Positions 16,863 through 24,354 of a stretch of DNA of 64,000 bases are shown piece after piece. The notes beneath the pieces were generated by a model. The model saw only the letters and a program-made list of their open reading frames with translations. It made no database searches and had not been told where the DNA came from. The DNA comes from Mucilaginibacter sp. KACC 22063 (GTDB lineage Bacteria; Bacteroidota; Bacteroidia; Sphingobacteriales; Sphingobacteriaceae). The position numbers and the translations under genes were made by a program. How positions within the stretch are numbered: position 1 is the first letter of the stretch; every line of letters starts with the position of its first letter. Where the stretch lies: the NCBI RefSeq assembly GCF_028736115.1, contig NZ_CP117877.1, forward strand, positions 1,860,001-1,924,000, in the 5' to 3' direction.

Positions 16863-18791
16863 ATGTCCCCCATCAATATATTAATTGTAGATGACCGCGA
16901 AGAAAACATCATTGCGCTTGAAGCTCTTTTAAATCGCGATGATATTAACTTGTTTACAACAACTTCGCCAAACGAGGCGCTTAAAATAGCGTGGGACAAT
17001 TCTATTTCTATCGCATTGGTTGATGTACAGATGCCCGAGATGGATGGCTTTGAGCTGGTAGAGGTTTTGAAATCTAATCCACGTACGCGCGATATCCTGG
17101 TGCTTTTTGTTACGGCTATTTCAAAAGAAACAAAGTATGCTGTTAAGGGCCTGGGTACAGGTGCTGTTGATTATCTGTTTAAACCACTTGATCCCTATGT
17201 AACCTCTGCCAAGGTCGACTCTTTTATACAGTTAGCCCGTACGCAACTGGATCTTAAACAAAAAAATGAGGAATTGCAGAATTATGCCATTGTGGTAAAA
17301 AACTCTGCTGATATCATCTGTACTGTCAATGCCGAAACGCTGCGGATACTTACAATCAATCCGGCGGTAGAAAAAATAACGGGATATAAGCCCGCATCCT
17401 TATTAGGGAAAAGTATCAGCATGCTTGCCCAGCAGGAAGAAACAGATTTATTTGAGAAGCATCTGCGTGCCGTGGTAACAGACCGTACTGCATTTGGCTG
17501 TTTTGAGTGTAAGTTTGAAACGCTTAGCCACGAAGTTAAATGGATTGAATGCCGCGTTGCCTATCGTAATGGCACCCTGTTCATTAACATAAGCGATATT
17601 ACCAATCAGAAAAATTTTCAGTCAGACTTAATACGCTCTAAAGAAATCGCCGAATATGCCCGCAAAGTAAAAGAACGCTTTCTGGCTAATATGAGCCATG
17701 AGTTACGTACCCCTGTAAACGGTATTATGGGTATTACAGATATGCTGAGCAAATCTGACCTTAATGCACAACAGCAAAACATGGTAAACCTGCTTGGCAC
17801 CACTTCACAGTCTTTGTTAGGCGTTATCAACGATGTACTTGATATATCTAAGATAGAGGAAGGGAAGTTCAGGATCGTACGTACGCCCGGTAACACGCGC
17901 AGCATCATACAATCAGTTGTTGATCTTTTAAAGTATAAAGCAGACGGAAAGGACATTAATCTCGAACTACATATTGATCAGGGTGTACCCGAGTACATTA
18001 TGGTCGACTCGCTGAGGCTGAACCAGATTTTGATGAACCTACTGAGCAACGCCATTAAATTCACAGAAAAAGGGTGGGTGAAATTAAGCGTTAAGGTATT
18101 GGAAAGTCACCAGGATAAATCAAAGATCGAATTTTGTATAGAAGACACCGGGATAGGCATTGCACAGGATCGCATCGACAGGATATTTGACTCGTTTGAG
18201 CAGGCAGACGATGATACTGCTGCAAAATATGGTGGTACTGGCCTTGGCCTGGCCATTGTTAAAAAGTTAATTGAACTAAAGGGCGGAGAACTTAAAGTAA
18301 GCAGTAAACCCGGTAAAGGTAGTTTGTTCTGTTTTACCAACTGGTATGCAGAAGCCGAACAAATTAAAGACAGCCGCCCAAAACCAAGTGTGAAATCATT
18401 AGCGCCATTTGAAAATGTAAGGGTACTGGTTGCCGAAGATAACCTGGTTAATCAGTTTATGCTTTCTAAAATATTAAAAGACTGGCATGTAACGATTGAA
18501 ATGGTTGACAATGGGCAGAAGGCCCTTAATAAACTGGAAGAAGAGGACTTCGACCTTATACTGATGGATACCCACATGCCCGAAATGGACGGCTACACAG
18601 CCGCGCGTTTAATAAGGCATAAATTTGACGAGCCTAAAAGCAGCATTCCCATCATATCCCTATCCGCTGCTTCGTTTGACCATGAGCAGGAAGAAGCGCT
18701 TCAGTCAGGTATGAACGAGGTACTGGCGAAGCCTTTTCAGCCGTATCAGCTGCATGATAAAATGAGCAAATTACTACGTATGAAAGTTTAA
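16863..18791 (+). CDS. Hybrid histidine kinase: REC-PAS-HisKA-HATPase-REC
   Basis: A 642-residue cytosolic signalling protein with no membrane segment. An N-terminal receiver has its phospho-acceptor at Asp54 (ALVDVQMPEMDG). A PAS domain covers about 145-255. The kinase core has SHELRTPVNGIM with His279 and the ATP-binding motifs DTGIGIAQD and GGTGLGLAIV. A C-terminal receiver has Asp569 (LILMDTHMPEMDG). The front receiver suggests it takes signal from another kinase, plausibly the CHASE3 kinase upstream, before passing phosphate to its own C-terminal receiver; this is inference. It follows cheR after 157 bp, which contain no gene and no clear promoter match. Confidence 0.9.
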   Translation: MSPINILIVDDREENIIALEALLNRDDINLFTTTSPNEALKIAWDNSISIALVDVQMPEMDGFELVEVLKSNPRTRDILVLFVTAISKETKYAVKGLGTGAVDYLFKPLDPYVTSAKVDSFIQLARTQLDLKQKNEELQNYAIVVKNSADIICTVNAETLRILTINPAVEKITGYKPASLLGKSISMLAQQEETDLFEKHLRAVVTDRTAFGCFECKFETLSHEVKWIECRVAYRNGTLFINISDITNQKNFQSDLIRSKEIAEYARKVKERFLANMSHELRTPVNGIMGITDMLSKSDLNAQQQNMVNLLGTTSQSLLGVINDVLDISKIEEGKFRIVRTPGNTRSIIQSVVDLLKYKADGKDINLELHIDQGVPEYIMVDSLRLNQILMNLLSNAIKFTEKGWVKLSVKVLESHQDKSKIEFCIEDTGIGIAQDRIDRIFDSFEQADDDTAAKYGGTGLGLAIVKKLIELKGGELKVSSKPGKGSLFCFTNWYAEAEQIKDSRPKPSVKSLAPFENVRVLVAEDNLVNQFMLSKILKDWHVTIEMVDNGQKALNKLEEEDFDLILMDTHMPEMDGYTAARLIRHKFDEPKSSIPIISLSAASFDHEQEEALQSGMNEVLAKPFQPYQLHDKMSKLLRMKV

Positions 18792-18834
18792 AGCTAAGTG
18801 TGTTTACAGATGCCGGGGTCTTGCATCTATTTAA

Positions 18835-18842
18835 TACCTTTG
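18835..18842 (+). promoter_or_regulatory. -7 promoter element upstream of ccmB
   Basis: TACCTTTG, an exact TAnnTTTG match, ends 7 bases before the ccmB ATG at 18850, so the transcript would have almost no leader. Confidence 0.45.
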
Positions 18843-18849
18843 CCGTGGT

Positions 18850-19533
18850 ATGTCGGTATTGAGCCAAACACGTGATTTATTAAAAAAAGAGATACTTCTG
18901 GAGTGGCGCTCCAAGTATGCCTTTAATGGTGTGCTGCTTTATATTGCATCAACTGTGTTTGTATGCTACATCTCATTCAATTTAAGCGCCGGATTTTCGC
19001 AAACCAAATCATATCCAATTGTTTGGAACGTGCTGTTCTGGATCATTATGTTGTTTGCCGCAGTAAATGCCATGTCAAAAAGCTTTTTGCAGGAAAGCAA
19101 AAGCCGGTTACTTTATTACTATTCCATTGCCAGTCCGCAAGCTATTATTCTTTCCAAAATTATTTATAACGCTTTGCTGATGTCATTGTTAAGCATACTG
19201 GCATTGGTGATGTATATGCTGTTTTTTAATAATACACTCGGCGATCCGCTTTATTATTTTTTAACCGTATTACTGGGCAGCATCAGTTTTGCAACCGTAT
19301 TCACCATGATATCAGCTATTGCGGCTAAGGCCGGCAATGGCGGTACTTTGATGGCTATTCTTAGTTTTCCGGTAGTAATACCTGTCATTTTATTGCTTAT
19401 TCGTACCAGCAAAGTAGCTATGGACGGCCTGGAACGCAGCGCTGCTTATGGTAATATTGGGATTTTGGCAGCTATAAATGTAATTGTGATAGGCGCTTCA
19501 CTAATTTTATTCCCGTACCTGTGGCAGGATTAA
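18850..19533 (+). CDS. ccmB: Heme exporter protein CcmB
   Basis: A 227-residue integral membrane protein of standard CcmB length with six hydrophobic segments (about 22-41, 53-72, 95-118, 127-149, 158-178 and 200-222). Recognisable parts are LLKKEILLEWRSKYAFNGVLLY and FLQESKSRLLYYYSIASPQAIILSKI. CcmB is the permease of the CcmABCD complex, which releases holo-CcmE during System I cytochrome c maturation. The partner ATPase gene ccmA is not next to it and not elsewhere in the window. Other ccm genes follow downstream after an unrelated gene. Confidence 0.87.
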   Translation: MSVLSQTRDLLKKEILLEWRSKYAFNGVLLYIASTVFVCYISFNLSAGFSQTKSYPIVWNVLFWIIMLFAAVNAMSKSFLQESKSRLLYYYSIASPQAIILSKIIYNALLMSLLSILALVMYMLFFNNTLGDPLYYFLTVLLGSISFATVFTMISAIAAKAGNGGTLMAILSFPVVIPVILLLIRTSKVAMDGLERSAAYGNIGILAAINVIVIGASLILFPYLWQD

Positions 19534-19605
19534 ATATTTATTTTATCTTTATTTCACCAGGTCTTCATTAAGATTTTTTATCCTTGTAGATATATCCTGA
19601 TTAAT

Positions 19606-20805
19606 ATGCGAGCACTGCTGCTTTTTTTAGCGGGCCTTTTATTTACCATTATAAGCTTTGCGCAAGGTACCGTTTCAGGTACAGTAGTATCAAAAAGCAG
19701 CCATGCGCCATTATCAAACGCAAGTATCTTTTTAAGCAATTCGTCATTTGGTACGGCAAGTGCCCAGGACGGATCATTTACGTTGAGAGGGGTGAAGCCA
19801 GGGCAATATGAACTGGTAATAAGCATGGTAGGGTACGAAGACTATGTGCAAACCATTATGGTGGGCAAAGAACCGCTAAAGATCAATGCCGAAATGTCGC
19901 AAAAGGTTACCGAATTGCGCGAGGTGATAATTACCAGCGGCGGCAACTGGAAAAAGAACTATGAAAACTTTCTTCGTGATTTTTTAGGCACTTCTGCCGA
20001 TGCAAAGAAATGCAAAATCCTTAATCCCAAGGATATCAACCTGATTAACCATAAAACCAAGCGTTACCTCGAGGGCTATTCATATGATTTTATTGATATG
20101 GATAATTATGCCCTGGGATATAAGGTGCGCATACTTTTAAAAGAGTTTAAAAGCGATGCGCTAAACCGTATTATTTCGTGGCAGGGTAAAGTGCTTTTCC
20201 AGGAAATGAACGGTAATGCCGAACAAAAGAAAAAATGGGAAGATCGCCGCCGGGAGGTATATTATGGATCGAGCATGCACTTTTATCGATCCTTAATGAG
20301 CGACAGGTTGGATGATGATGGCTACAAACTGATGATCCTGCAACGCAGGCCAAACTTAAACCGCCCCTCTGAAGAACTGATCCAGAAAAAACTGGACAGG
20401 TTTCAATACCAGGTTATGAACCGCGACTCGTTAAAGTATTGGGCTGATATGGAAAATCTGCCTAAGTATGATGAGAAACTGATACGCACACCCATACGCG
20501 CCGAGCAGGTGGCCCGCCGTACAGATGTGAGCGGTGTTTATGCACTTACATTCCCCGAATGCTTATACGTGATCTATACTAAAAGGCATGAAACATTTGA
20601 CTTTAAAGATTTGTACCGTCCGCTGGATATGGAAAACTTTGAAACCAGCGTGATTACACTATATAAGCCTTATGCGCTATTTGATAGCAATGGTACCGTA
20701 ATCTCAAACGGAAGCACGTTATATGAAGGTTCATGGACACTTTCAAAGGCAGCTGAATTGTTACCGGTAGACTACTCGCCCGAAGACGCCAAAGCCAATA
20801 ATTAA
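19606..20805 (+). CDS. Exported protein with CarboxypepD_reg-like domain
   Basis: A 399-residue protein with a signal peptide (MRALLLFLAGLLFTIISFAQ). Residues about 20-110 form a carboxypeptidase-D regulatory-like beta-sandwich (GTVSGTVVSKSSHAPLSNAS, then FTLRGVKPGQYELVISMVGY), the fold common at the N-terminus of Bacteroidota outer-membrane and surface proteins. The following 290 residues are not recognised; they are charged and rich in aromatic residues, with no barrel pattern or membrane segment. It is probably periplasmic. It sits between ccmB and ccmC, but nothing in the sequence (no CxxCH, no thioredoxin motif) connects it to cytochrome maturation. Confidence 0.75.
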   Translation: MRALLLFLAGLLFTIISFAQGTVSGTVVSKSSHAPLSNASIFLSNSSFGTASAQDGSFTLRGVKPGQYELVISMVGYEDYVQTIMVGKEPLKINAEMSQKVTELREVIITSGGNWKKNYENFLRDFLGTSADAKKCKILNPKDINLINHKTKRYLEGYSYDFIDMDNYALGYKVRILLKEFKSDALNRIISWQGKVLFQEMNGNAEQKKKWEDRRREVYYGSSMHFYRSLMSDRLDDDGYKLMILQRRPNLNRPSEELIQKKLDRFQYQVMNRDSLKYWADMENLPKYDEKLIRTPIRAEQVARRTDVSGVYALTFPECLYVIYTKRHETFDFKDLYRPLDMENFETSVITLYKPYALFDSNGTVISNGSTLYEGSWTLSKAAELLPVDYSPEDAKANN

Positions 20806-21070
20806 TAAACCTGATTGCAGCGGATACGGCCTGTGCTTAAAGCCTGCGCTGTATGAGCAGAAAGCGGGTCTGTAGGTAGTAATATGCAGAAACTGAGGTT
20901 TACAAAAAAATATCAAAACCATTAGCTGGTTAAGCAATTTTCAACTGTGATAATTTAATTTATCAACTCTTCATTTTTTAACCGCCTTAGTGTATCAACA
21001 TTATAAATCTTCTATGCAAGCATAGTAAAACAATGTTATTTAGTTTAACTTTGCTGCGTTTTAAAAACGC
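20806..21070. other. 265-bp gap before ccmC with one promoter match
   Basis: No gene is seen. The first 100 bp are GC-richer than the rest and contain loose inverted repeats, but no fold I can identify. The last 130 bp are AT-rich. TAACTTTG at 21046-21053 is an exact -7 match, 17 bp before the ccmC ATG, and is the likely promoter of ccmC-ccmD. Confidence 0.5.
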
Positions 21071-21745
21071 ATGAAGTTTATCTATCAAACCTGGTGGAAA
21101 GTAATTGCCGTATTATTGGTGTTTTCTACACTGTTTACCGGCCTCTTATTTAAAGTCCCAAAACTGCCCGTACTGCACGAGACTATACGGAACCTTTATT
21201 TTCACGTCCCTATGTGGATGGGTATGTTAACCGTACTTGTGGTATCTGTTTATTTCAGTATAAAATACCTGCGAAACGGCAGGGAAGAAGACGACCTGGC
21301 CGCTGTGGAGTGTGTAAATACAGGCCTAATGTTTTATGTACTGGGTTTAATTACCGGTATGATGTGGGCTAAATATACCTGGGGCGAATTTTGGAGCGGC
21401 GACCCTAAGCAAAACAGTGCGGCTATTGCCTTTCTGCTGTACTGCGCCTATATCGTGCTGCGCAACTCGATAGATGAAGAACAGAAACGTGCCAAAATTT
21501 CTGCCATATACAATATTTTTGCTTTTCCGGTGATGGTGGTGCTCATATTTGTACTGCCCCGTATGACCGACTCTCTGCACCCTGGCAGCGGTGGTAACCC
21601 GGCCTTTGGCAGATATGATCTGGACAATGGTATGAAAATAGCGTTTTATCCGGCCATGCTTGGCTGGAGCTTTATCGGCTTATGGATAGCTACGCTTCGT
21701 TACCGTATCCGTTTAATTGAACACAAAAGAAACGCTATTGACTAA
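21071..21745 (+). CDS. ccmC: Cytochrome c maturation protein CcmC (heme handling)
   Basis: A 224-residue membrane protein with six hydrophobic helices. FHVPMWMGM carries a conserved periplasmic His, and the heme-handling loop reads WGEFWSGDPKQNSAAIAFLLY, a variant of the WWD motif with Gly where a Trp often stands. LHPGSGGNP supplies the second conserved His region. CcmC loads heme onto CcmE at the outer face of the inner membrane. The ccmD gene follows after 4 bp. Related CcsA proteins share the WWD motif, but the small size and neighbours ccmB, ccmD, ccmE and ccmF favour CcmC. Confidence 0.87.
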   Translation: MKFIYQTWWKVIAVLLVFSTLFTGLLFKVPKLPVLHETIRNLYFHVPMWMGMLTVLVVSVYFSIKYLRNGREEDDLAAVECVNTGLMFYVLGLITGMMWAKYTWGEFWSGDPKQNSAAIAFLLYCAYIVLRNSIDEEQKRAKISAIYNIFAFPVMVVLIFVLPRMTDSLHPGSGGNPAFGRYDLDNGMKIAFYPAMLGWSFIGLWIATLRYRIRLIEHKRNAID

Positions 21746-21749
21746 TATA

Positions 21750-21959
21750 ATGAAAAAACTACCCCTCATATTTGTAATGCTGTTCAGCTTTATAACCGCT
21801 TTTGCCCAGCCTGCCAACCAGGTTGAAATGGCAGATGCATTCAGAAGCTCTGGTAAAATATATGTGGTAATAGCCGTTATTGCCATCATTTTTACAGGTC
21901 TTGCTATTTATTTGTTTTCGATGGACCGAAGGCTCCGAAAACTCGAAAACGATAAGTGA
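21750..21959 (+). CDS. ccmD: CcmD family protein
   Basis: A 69-residue protein starting at the ATG at 21750 (MKKLPLIFVMLFSFITAFAQ). A probable signal peptide or first helix is followed by a short periplasmic stretch, a second helix (IYVVIAVIAIIFTGLAIYLF) and a basic cytosolic end (MDRRLRKLENDK). That arrangement fits the CcmD family, small membrane proteins that hold CcmC and CcmE together during heme transfer. The Bacteroidota form carries the extra N-terminal hydrophobic segment. An upstream in-frame start inside ccmC (21717) exists but gives no better N-terminus. Confidence 0.75.
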   Translation: MKKLPLIFVMLFSFITAFAQPANQVEMADAFRSSGKIYVVIAVIAIIFTGLAIYLFSMDRRLRKLENDK

Positions 21960-22000
21960 TATTCCTTGTTTGAACCAATTATATACTCAATACTTTAATT

Positions 22001-23437
22001 ATGGCTATTAACAAAAATGCTGTTTACGGAGATACAACCTTTTATGCCGATGTATGTAAAAACTTCGATTATGCAGCTCAGTTTACTACGCATGATGCCG
22101 GTTTATTAGATCAGATCAAATCATGTAATAGTGTTTACCGTTTTCGTTTTCCGATACGTAAGGGTAATGGTTTCGAGGTAATTGATGCATGGCGCGTTGA
22201 ACACTCTCATCACCAGTCGCCAACCAAAGGTGGTATCCGTTACAGTGATATGGTAAACGAGGATGAAGTGATGGCGCTTGCCGCACTGATGACCTATAAA
22301 TGTGCTATTGTGAACGTGCCATTTGGCGGTGCCAAAGGTGGTATCAGGATCAATCCTAAAAATTATACCGTACAGGAACTTGAAAACATCACCCGCCGTT
22401 ACACGGTTGAATTAGCTAAGAAAAACTTTATTGGCCCAAGCATTGACGTACCTGCTCCGGATTATGGATCGGGCGAGCGCGAAATGAGCTGGATTGCCGA
22501 TACTTATGCTACGATGAACCCAGGCCAGCTGGATGCCTTGGGTTGCGTAACAGGTAAACCTATTGCCTTGCATGGCATTGCAGGCCGCCGTGAAGCTACG
22601 GGCCGTGGTGTGGCTATTGCTGTGCGCGAGTGTGTTAGTGTTGCCGAAGACATGGAGAAAATTGGCCTTACCGCAGGCCTTACCGGTAAAAAAGTTATTG
22701 TACAGGGCTTAGGTAACGTGGGTTACCATTCTGCTAAGTTTTTGGTAGAGTACGGTGCCATTATTGTTGGCCTTTGTGAGTTTGAAGGTGCGATTTATAA
22801 TGCAGATGGTTTAGATATTGATGAGGTATTTAACCACCGTAAAAATACCGGCTCGATATTAGGTTTTGCAAAAGCTACTCAGGAGTTTAAAGACTCTGGC
22901 GAAGGTTTAGAGCAGCCTTGCGATATTCTTGTACCGGCAGCTTTGGAAAACCAGATCACTTTAGCAAACGTTGGCCGCATCAAGGCGAAAATTATTGCCG
23001 AAGGCGCTAACGGTCCAACCAGTCCTGAAGCAGAAGCAGCTTTTTATGAAGCAGGCGGCATCATCATCCCGGATATGTACGCCAACGCGGGTGGCGTAAC
23101 TGTATCTTATTTCGAATGGTTGAAAAACCTTTCGCATGTGGCATTTGGCCGTATGAACCGCAGATTTGAAGAAAATACCAACCTTAACCTGGTTAACATG
23201 GTTGAAGGTATCACAGGCGTTTCTTTAACTCCAGTTCAACGTGCTACCATTGTTAAAGGCGCATCAGAGCTGGAATTGGTTAACTCTGGTTTAGAAGATA
23301 CCATGATCCGCTCATACCACGAGATCCGCGAGACTTATAAGAACAACCCTAAAATTGATACCCTGCGTACTGCTGCATTTGTGGGCGCTATCAATAAAAT
23401 TGCGGTTTCTTACCAAAACCTTGGTGTTTGGCCGTGA
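22001..23437 (+). CDS. Glutamate dehydrogenase (Glu/Leu/Phe/Val dehydrogenase family)
   Basis: A 478-residue enzyme for reversible oxidative deamination of glutamate to 2-oxoglutarate. The catalytic region reads [14 protein letters not shown] with the active-site Lys, preceded by [25 protein letters not shown]. The nucleotide-binding domain has [17 protein letters not shown], and [11 protein letters not shown] and [11 protein letters not shown] follow in the family order. Cofactor preference cannot be decided safely. The gene sits inside a split ccm cluster (ccmD upstream, ccmE downstream), which has no obvious functional meaning. An 18-bp spaced TTTG (21969-21972) and TACTTTAA upstream could be a weak promoter of its own. 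Confidence 0.92.
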   Translation: MAINKNAVYGDTTFYADVCKNFDYAAQFTTHDAGLLDQIKSCNSVYRFRFPIRKGNGFEVIDAWRVEHSHHQSPTKGGIRYSDMVNEDEVMALAALMTYKCAIVNVPFGGAKGGIRINPKNYTVQELENITRRYTVELAKKNFIGPSIDVPAPDYGSGEREMSWIADTYATMNPGQLDALGCVTGKPIALHGIAGRREATGRGVAIAVRECVSVAEDMEKIGLTAGLTGKKVIVQGLGNVGYHSAKFLVEYGAIIVGLCEFEGAIYNADGLDIDEVFNHRKNTGSILGFAKATQEFKDSGEGLEQPCDILVPAALENQITLANVGRIKAKIIAEGANGPTSPEAEAAFYEAGGIIIPDMYANAGGVTVSYFEWLKNLSHVAFGRMNRRFEENTNLNLVNMVEGITGVSLTPVQRATIVKGASELELVNSGLEDTMIRSYHEIRETYKNNPKIDTLRTAAFVGAINKIAVSYQNLGVWP

Positions 23438-23461
23438 TCGTTTAGAATCAAGATACAAGAC

Positions 23462-23494
23462 AAAGCCGCTTTGCAATTGCAGAGCGGCTTTTTT
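23462..23494 (+). terminator. Terminator after glutamate dehydrogenase
   Basis: The stem AAAGCCGCT / AGCGGCTTT, extended inward by TGCA/TGCA with one wobble pair, is followed by a run of T. It lies 25 bp after the stop codon. Confidence 0.85.
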
Positions 23495-23519
23495 GTTAAA
23501 AGCTGGACTTGTTATTTTA

Positions 23520-23607
23520 GCCTCACCCAACCCTCTCCGAAGGAGAGGGCTTAAAATAAATAGATTGCCATTACAGCTCCCTCCCTCGGGAGGGTTGGGT
23601 AGGGGTT
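23520..23607. repeat. Nested intergenic palindrome (CCCAACCCTC / GAGGGTTGGG)
   Basis: The outer arms CCCAACCCTC and GAGGGTTGGG are inverted. Each half contains its own hairpin: CCCTCTCC-GAA-GGAGAGGG (perfect 8-bp stem) on the left and CCCTCC-CTCG-GGAGGG on the right. The spacer includes AGATTGCCA, which matches the first nine bases of the neighbouring inverted repeat. This is a noncoding dispersed repeat type of a kind I recall from Bacteroidota genomes; copy number cannot be judged from one window. Confidence 0.7.
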
Positions 23608-23618
23608 AATTTAATAAC

Positions 23619-23647
23619 GTGTCATTGCGAGCGTAGCGTGGCAATCT
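23619..23647. repeat. Left 29-bp terminal inverted repeat of the GIY-YIG unit
   Basis: This 29-bp sequence (core CATTGCGAGCGTAGCGTGG) is an exact reverse complement of 24001-24029. It lies 43 bp upstream of the nuclease ATG. Beyond the 29 bp the flanks differ, and no clear target duplication is visible. Confidence 0.9.
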
Positions 23648-23690
23648 ATCTATTCAATTAAATGATATATTGCTTTATTAAACCTTGCTC

Positions 23691-24026
23691 ATGATGATTG
23701 GTATTCATCAATATTACCTATACATACTTACTAATAAAACAAATTCTGTTTTATATATCGGTGTAACAAGCAATCTCACTACTCGTATCTGGGAACATAA
23801 AACAAAAGTATTTAAAGGTTTTACATTGAAGTATAATTGCGATAAGCTTGTGTATTTTGAGAATTATCAATGGATACAGGACGCTATTAAACGTGAAAAG
23901 AAATTAAAAGCAGGGCCAAGGCAAAAGAAAATAGACTTAATATTAAATGAGATCCCTGCTGGAAAGATCTTAGTGAAGACTGGTATAAATAGTTTAGGTG
24001 AGATTGCCACGCTACGCTCGCAATGA
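23691..24026 (+). CDS. GIY-YIG nuclease domain protein, C-terminus apparently frameshifted
   Basis: An 111-residue single-domain protein. YYLYIL followed by VLYIGVTSN is the GIY-YIG core, TRIWEHK carries the conserved Arg, and AIKREKKLKAG the conserved Glu, so the catalytic set appears intact. These nucleases cut one DNA strand using a metal ion. The end is odd: another frame reads DPCWKDLSEDWYK and stops at 23990-23992, matching the tail I expect for this family, while the open frame instead continues as PAGKILVKTG and ends IATLRSQ inside the right inverted repeat. A one-base deletion (or equivalent) near 23940-23952 would explain this. The start at 23691 is chosen over the TTG at 23685. The gene is flanked by 29-bp inverted repeats and isolated between gdh and ccmE. 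Confidence 0.8.
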   Translation: MMIGIHQYYLYILTNKTNSVLYIGVTSNLTTRIWEHKTKVFKGFTLKYNCDKLVYFENYQWIQDAIKREKKLKAGPRQKKIDLILNEIPAGKILVKTGINSLGEIATLRSQ

Positions 24027-24029
24027 CAC
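24001..24029. repeat. Right 29-bp terminal inverted repeat, overlapping the nuclease 3' end
   Basis: The exact reverse complement of 23619-23647 (core CCACGCTACGCTCGCAATG). It encodes the last residues and the stop codon of the GIY-YIG open frame, and lies 8 bp after the presumed ancestral stop. Confidence 0.9.
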
Positions 24030-24083
24030 ATTTACTAAAACTACAAGACGTACTGTAATGAATTTTAAACATTTCTTCCTTTT

Positions 24084-24172
24084 GTCATTGCGAGCGTAGC
24101 GCGGCAATCGCGAACTATACAAGTATCATTTAAGGTGGGGGATTGCTTCTTCGTTTCACTCATCGCAATGAC
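24084..24172. repeat. Composite palindrome, third copy of the CATTGCGAGCGTAGCG repeat
   Basis: The left part GTCATTGCGAGCGTAGCG (then CGGCAATC) matches the inverted repeat with one change (GTGG to GCGG). The right part, 24141-24172, begins GATTGCTTC and ends TCGCAATGAC, an imperfect reverse complement of the left part. The whole can fold back on itself. Orientation of the left part is the same as that of the repeat at 23619. Confidence 0.8.
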
Positions 24173-24315
24173 GAATTGTTATAAGTATGGATTGCGACAT
24201 TAACAACGTTGGCAAGTCAACCTTGTATTTTGTTTCTGGACTCTTATCTCTATGCAAAGAATGATTCTAAATAATATATATGTGTTGTAATAAACATTAT
24301 TAGCCCCACGTTTTG

Positions 24316-24323
24316 TATTTTTG
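24316..24323 (+). promoter_or_regulatory. -7 promoter element upstream of ccmE
   Basis: TATTTTTG, an exact TAnnTTTG match, is 31 bp before the ccmE ATG at 24355. It would drive ccmE-ccmF separately from the upstream genes. Confidence 0.5.
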
Positions 24324-24354
24324 CAAATCCGTTTGCAGGAACCAAAATACAAGC

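Larger units (their letters stand above)
24027..24354. other. 328-bp noncoding stretch with a palindromic repeat and the ccmE promoter
   Basis: No gene is seen. It holds the tail of the right inverted repeat, a composite palindrome (24084-24172), an AT-rich spacer, and the ccmE promoter match near its end. Confidence 0.7.

Noticed and set aside
20806-21070. Candidate structured RNA (for example SRP RNA) upstream of ccmC
   Set aside because: I could find only short, interrupted pairings and no conserved loop of a known RNA family.
23355-23609. Open frame across the gdh end and the nested palindrome
   Set aside because: It is created by the repeat and the gdh terminator; no start context and no homology-like features.
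23619-24029. Classical insertion sequence
   Set aside because: There are perfect terminal inverted repeats, but no transposase gene and no clear target duplication; it is reported instead as a nuclease-repeat unit.
23619-24109. Possible CRISPR array from the three CATTGCGAGCGTAGCG copies
   Set aside because: The copies are unevenly spaced, one is inverted and a coding gene lies between the first two; no cas genes are nearby.
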